NCBI GenBank assembly: GCA_024196135.1
Contig: JAMQCK010000957.1
Coordinates: 1-13,536 of the forward strand
Length of the DNA: 13,536 bases
Source of the DNA: Pleurotus ostreatus/Saccharomyces cerevisiae fusant
Taxonomy: Eukaryota; Opisthokonta
Reading direction: 5' to 3'
Shown: in pieces, positions 9,256 through 13,536 of the stretch
Layout: every line of letters begins with the position of its first letter
How positions within the stretch are numbered: position 1 is the stretch's first letter
Translations under genes and position numbers: made by a program
Notes under the pieces: generated by a model
Database searches by the model: none
The model's input: the letters and a program-made list of their open reading frames with translations, nothing else
Told to the model about the DNA's origin: nothing

Positions 9256-9358
9256 CGGTGGCCGCGATGATCGCTGCTTTTCCTCAACGTCCATCTCGCC
9301 CCGTCGCGCTCAACACAACTTTTTTCGACTTTCCCCACCACCCTCAACACTCATCACA

Positions 9359-9937
<579 letters not shown>

Positions 9938-10607
9938 ATGGCACATCATAGATATTTCTGGGCCTTTGTTGCTTGCTCTCTCGCACCTGTACCATTATCA
10001 TGTACTCTAGCCATCCATAATTTATGGGCACACTACAGGCCTACGGGCGCCCCACACATCGAAGCGACTCTGACTACGCAAGAAGTGTATAGCTCGACCA
10101 TTGCTACGACAGTGGCATCCCGGTATGTCTTGTCATTGGTACGGATTCGGCTAACCCTGGCAATCCGCTGGAGCTTGCGCCAACTAGTGGGTGGTCGCAA
10201 GGATGATCGTCGACTATTTTATTGGTCCAGGGGACTGCTTCAAGTGCTTGAGCGCGGGGCTCTCAAGTCGTAACGCGTACACTCATGCCTTATGCCACTG
10301 AATTCTCGGACAGCACAAATGTTGTCTGCACAGAGACACCAAGCGACAAGTGCGCAAGAGCAAGAATGCCTAAATGCGGAAAGCTGGTTGTCGGCAATTG
10401 CCGTCAAGCACCCACAACTGCCTGTACCTTACGTACCTACCAGCTCTGCTCCAGCACCGTCTGGTACTCAATCGCTCGCCAATACTCTTGTGTATGGGAA
10501 ACAACGCAAGCTCTAATCTTGACCTCGTAGTTACAACGCTGATTAACACGGATGGACAGCAGTCTGTGTGCCAGATATAAAAATGAACAGGGTAAACGAA
10601 AGGAAAT
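9938..10607. other. Convergent intergenic region (H2A / DUF6534-like gene)
   Basis: These 670 bases lie between converging genes. They should contain the H2A 3' UTR on the left and the 3' UTR of the membrane-protein gene on the right. Short open frames exist on both strands, with no protein-like composition or known motif. I see no RNA gene or repeat. Confidence 0.5.
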
Positions 10608-11212
10608 CTATGCGATAGCCGGGCTATGCTTGTGCTGCGAATCGTACTGCCAGTCTTCGCCGCGCTTTGTGTCCGTCTGGTCGACCATCTCGTGCGACTC
10701 GACTTGAACGAAGACCTAATTGGCGTCAGCCTGCTGGTTGACTTCGAAGAGGGCAAGGGATTTACCTCCGGCCTTGAAGCGCTGAGATTGACGACGTCCT
10801 GAATATATGTTCAGCATCATGTCAGAGCATACGCCCTCGTAACATACCCTGCGCGTACGCTCTCCGGTAGAGACGGGCTGGGAGGTGTCGTTCCTGCTCT
10901 CGCTGTAGTTCCATCCTCTGCGGCTGTTCAAGCTGGACATGAGCGAGTTCGTGTACAGCTTGGAGAGCGGGAAGTTGAGGAGGAGATGCCTGCGCACGGA
11001 GATGTCAGCTGCGTGTGTTGAAGCGCAGTAGGGGGAAAGCTTACCAAGGTACGGGGTCCAGTAGGTACACGAGCAAATCAGCAAACCTATTTGAGAGTCA
11101 GGCAGATGTCGAAGGAGGATATGCATAAAACCACTCACGCCCAGATGCAGGTGATCATGCCTTCCAAGTTCGCTTTAGTCCCTATAGCTCTTGGTGCGGT
11201 AGAGGAGCTTAC

Positions 11213-11227
11213 CAGTCTACACAGTCA
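11213..11227 (-). other. 15-nt microexon carrying an in-frame TAG
   Basis: The exon reads TG ACT GTG TAG ACT G between a TGCAG acceptor and a GTAAGC donor. It completes L-T-V-(stop)-T-G, where Gln is expected. Its length is a multiple of three and both flanking introns are phase 1, so skipping it keeps the frame (IIR-R-MITC). Confidence 0.7.
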
Positions 11228-11868
11228 CTGCAACCGAGTGTCAACAAGGAGGTCGTCAAATTACAACAAGGTACGTACGGCGAATGATTTTGTCAACGCG
11301 CGTATCCGTAGACTTGAAGCCGGTCTTGTGATTGCGCTGCAGTATGCGATGAGCATCCATGAGATCAAGAGCGCGCGTGGACGTACAAGGTGGAACACCA
11401 GGCTTCCAGTGATGAGAATATCCGACACGGACGATCCCACAAGCCCTGTACAGTCGTCAGTCGTTGAGAGAGAGGATCACTTCGCGGTGGACGCACAGAT
11501 GATGACCACGACGGAGAACTTCTGGAACTCGACGAAGTACATGACGATCCCGCATCCGATAGACGTGGCGATACCGCAAACTGCCAGATTGTGAGTGGCG
11601 GGTTGGGTATATGGGATCACCAAGCTCGCGACGCACGGATTGTCGCAACGGACAAGACGGCGATGATCAAAGCAACGATGATGTTCCCGGTGAGCTGAGG
11701 TGAACGCGTCAGTGGCAAGTCGAGCCCGACGAAGCCACGGACGTACGAGCTTTACGCGCCAGCTGAAAGGTGAGGAAGCAGGTGAGCGCAGTCGTCTACG
11801 TGAGAAAGCAGGTGCGTACGCGAAGAACATCTGAACGGAGCCACCGATGATGCCCGTGAGCGCGGGGT

Positions 11869-11923
11869 CTGCGGTGAAAATCCAATCAGACGAAGCCTTC
11901 GATCTGAGAAGAAAATCACTTGC
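11869..11923 (-). other. Probable GC-AG intron
   Basis: The donor is G|GCAAGT, the consensus for GC-AG introns, and the acceptor is CCGCAG. The length is 55 nt, with a CTGAT branch-like site. Splicing yields ATWVFST-DPALTGII, which fits the family. No GT donor nearby gives the right phase. Confidence 0.65.
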
Positions 11924-12572
11924 CCGTCGAGAACACCCAGGTCGCAGTAGCGAGGTAGTTCGCGTCCCCTGCGATGATGCGTGAGTGGGTGGCCAGCGCC
12001 AAAGCTTGCCCAGCGTACCAAAGTGCTTGATGAGACTTATGTACATATACGCCATCGTGAACGCCGTGTGCAAGGTGTCCCCGACGAACAGGAACAAGAC
12101 CTATACGGCAAGTTGAATGTCCTGCTCAGAAGGAAATGCTAGATTACTCACAAAGAACCGGATGAAGCGGGGATCCCTGCGGCACGCATGAGGACCGGCG
12201 GTCAGTGACTTGGCAAGAGACGTACTTGTTCTTGTAGGTGTTCCAGTAGATGTACCTGAGCTGAATGAGACGGGAGGGGGACAAAGCTGGGCGAGGACGC
12301 ACGTCTGTGTGATCGAGATCCCGTACAGCAGAATATTGAAGAACGTCCCCAAGATCATGGGTCCATGGCTAGCGATCGGCGTGAGCATTCCCCTGCTGCA
12401 GAGGGAGTGGACGGTGATACGTACGCGACCTCAGCTGGATTCGGCGTCGACATGTTGAAGGACTTGTAGACACCGGGTTTACGAGTTCTTCGACTGTCCC
12501 CCGCGCGGGAATGTAAGCGAGCGAAAGCGACGAAGGGGGAGGGGAACCAGTCACCCATCGCAGATCACGTTC

Positions 12573-12580
12573 TTTATATA
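12573..12580 (-). promoter_or_regulatory. TATA box of the DUF6534-like gene
   Basis: TATATAAA on the minus strand lies about 120 bases before the ATG at 12453. This supports that ATG over the one at 12388. Confidence 0.5.
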
Positions 12581-13121
12581 TCTGCTTTCGGCGTGGGCGG
12601 CGAGCGCCCACTGCCGACACCCTGCACATGAGAAAGTTGTATTCAGAACGGGCCCCCGGACGCATGAGACCTAACCCATCAATTGAAAACTGGCGAGCTT
12701 CCCAGGGATCCCAGCTGATTGGGCAATGGAAGATCAGCATCGTCGCGCTGAAGAGACAGCTTACGGCACATTTGCCTTCTGAACAAGCGGACGCGCCACA
12801 CATCGTGTGTGCATTGACCCACGTAGCTTCGGTGTTTGCGGGCATCTCAACAGTGGCTGGGGAACGAACGCAGCATCGCAACGGCGCTAACTCCAAGCGA
12901 GTGGATTGCGCCGCGATGGTACCTCCAGCCAATCCCCCCATGTCTTGCCCGCCAGACTCCGATTGCAAGCGCCAGCCTGGGCGGCCGTGTCATTGATGGA
13001 AAGGTTATCCAAAGAAGTGATATTGAGGATGACGACGAGGGTAGACAGGAAGACGGAAGCCTAGTGAAGGCGTGTGCTAAGAACATGGCCAAGAAGACAT
13101 GACGACGTTCAAGAATCAGAA
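12581..13121. other. Intergenic, upstream of the DUF6534-like gene
   Basis: About 540 bases lie between two minus-strand genes. This should hold the 3' UTR of the right-hand gene and the upstream promoter of the membrane-protein gene. A 199-codon minus-strand open frame crosses it (12968-12369), but it has no family words and overlaps the promoter and first exons in another frame, so I do not call it. Confidence 0.5.
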
Positions 13122-13536
13122 TCAGGATTGACCGCCACCCCCCTGCGGCGTCCCATTCATTGGGACCGACCATTGATCTGCCCAGTTTTGTGGAGGGTTT
13201 TGTTGCTGTGTTTGCTGCTGTTGATGTTGTCCGAATGCGCCATACGGCGCCTGACCCTGGTTGAAGCCACCGTTGTAAGCGCCCCCAGCTGTGTTGTAGG
13301 CATATCCGTTGTTTTGTTGAGGGAATGGCTGAGGCGGCAAGCCAGCCCCCATTCCAGCGAAAAACATAGGATTGATGTGCGGCTGAACGAACGGCGCCCC
13401 ATACATTGCCTGCCCTTGCATGGGCTGAGCGTGCATAGGTGACTGTTGCATCGGAGAGGCAGCTGGATTCCATCCGTTGGCATACGCTCCTGCCATGCCT
13501 GGCGTGAAGGCAGCTGGGTTGGAAAAGCCACGTTGA
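13122..13536 (-). CDS. Q/N/G-rich C-terminal part of an unidentified protein (5' end outside window)
   Basis: The last 137 codons of a gene that begins beyond the right edge, ending at TGA 13124-13122. The segment is low-complexity and rich in Gln, Asn, Gly, Pro, Met and Tyr: NPAAFTPGMAGAYANGWNP, QPHINPMFFAGMGAG, NNGYAYNTAGGAYNGGFNQG, GQHQQQQTQQQNPPQNW, and a final PQGGGGQS. No intron is visible in this part. Prion-like tails of this kind are common on fungal RNA-binding and mRNA-processing proteins, which would be a fair guess. No diagnostic domain is inside the window, so I assign no function. Confidence 0.75.
   Translation of the reverse strand, partial: QRGFSNPAAFTPGMAGAYANGWNPAASPMQQSPMHAQPMQGQAMYGAPFVQPHINPMFFAGMGAGLPPQPFPQQNNGYAYNTAGGAYNGGFNQGQAPYGAFGQHQQQQTQQQNPPQNWADQWSVPMNGTPQGGGGQS

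Larger units (their letters stand above)
9041..9358. promoter_or_regulatory. Shared bidirectional H2B-H2A promoter
   Basis: These 318 bases separate the two divergent histone start codons. Each side has its own TATA element (9140-9146 for H2B, 9245-9255 for H2A), roughly 100 bases before its ATG. Between the TATA boxes lie a 22-bp palindrome, an inverted CCAAT box (ATTGG, 9217-9221) and a CACGTG E-box (9228-9233). Known histone promoters are driven in S phase by factors that bind between the paired genes. Which of these sites matters here is inference. Confidence 0.85.
10608..12453 (-). pseudogene. DUF6534-like seven-helix membrane protein with an internal stop codon
   Basis: Family of unknown function, numerous in Agaricomycetes. 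Exons are 12388-12303, 12255-12226, 12176-12152, 12100-12019, 11968-11924, 11868-11820, 11762-11747, 11694-11637, 11580-11497, 11445-11387, 11336-11279, 11227-11213, 11160-11139, 11086-11045, 10989-10848, 10798-10766 and 10715-10608, giving 317 codons in phase. A 5' exon probably starts at ATG 12453 (MSTPNPAEVA, good CAACATG context). About seven hydrophobic helices are visible, with family words GPMILGTFFNILLYGISITQT, VLFLFVGDTLHTAFTMAY, STDPALTGIIGG, FFAWRVKLLTGN, VEFQKFSVVVIIWLV, HKTGFKSTD, FADLLVYL, KLYTNSLMSSLNSR and a tail with VFVQVESHEMVDQ. Codon 201 is TAG (11219-11217) where the family has LTVQTG. The gene is therefore a recent pseudogene, carries a sequencing error, or skips the 15-nt exon containing the stop. 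All other codons are intact. Confidence 0.85.

Noticed and set aside
9938..10607. Short plus-strand frames after H2A (for example 9938-10273)
   Set aside because: They start just after the H2A stop in UTR-like sequence, have no conserved words, and lie in a convergent 3' region.
11969..12010. A second GC-AG intron (donor GCAAGC) in the DUF6534-like gene
   Set aside because: An ordinary GT donor nine bases upstream (12018) gives a 50-nt intron and the better family reading HFGDANYLATATW, so no non-canonical site is needed there.
12369..12968. 199-codon minus-strand open frame
   Set aside because: It overlaps the promoter and first exons of the DUF6534-like gene in another frame, has no recognisable motif, and its Arg/Ser-rich composition is typical of chance frames in GC-rich DNA.

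Overview
The window looks like a gene-dense stretch of a filamentous basidiomycete genome, most likely an Agaricomycete of the mushroom or polypore type. The reasons are the many short spliceosomal introns (mostly 42-57 nt, GT-AG, with CTNAC-like branch sites), very short exons, a GC-rich coding style, and gene families characteristic of that group: an aryl-alcohol-oxidase-like GMC flavoenzyme, a MYND-finger protein and a DUF6534-type seven-helix membrane protein. Exon structures were deduced by eye from splice consensus, reading phase and family resemblance. No alignment or transcript data were available.

Layout, left to right. (1) Positions 1-1249, minus: the N-terminal part of a nuclear-looking protein with a charged PEHE/SAS4-like helix; it runs off the left edge. 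(2) 1542-2080, minus: a small ACT-domain (CASTOR-like) protein in 3 exons. (3) 2081-3088: a divergent promoter region. (4) 3089-5812, plus: a complete 16-exon GMC oxidoreductase of 620 aa. (5) 6155-8065, minus: a 3-exon protein with a MYND zinc finger, convergent with the GMC gene. (6) 8445-9040, minus, and 9359-9937, plus: histones H2B and H2A, divergently transcribed from a shared 318-bp promoter. A perfect 22-bp palindrome lies almost exactly midway between the two start codons. (7) 10608-12453, minus: a DUF6534-like membrane protein in at least 17 exons, interrupted by an in-frame TAG inside a 15-nt microexon. (8) 13122-13536, minus: the Q/N/G-rich C-terminus of a protein that begins beyond the right edge.

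The neighbours do not form a pathway. The only functional unit is the H2A-H2B pair, whose products dimerise and are needed in equal amounts. I see no mobile element, CRISPR array, tRNA or rRNA, and no clear new system. The observations most worth following are the histone-promoter palindrome, the stop codon in a skippable microexon, the 8-nt microexon that completes the FAD-binding motif, a probable GC-AG intron, and the ambiguous frame breaks in the leftmost gene.
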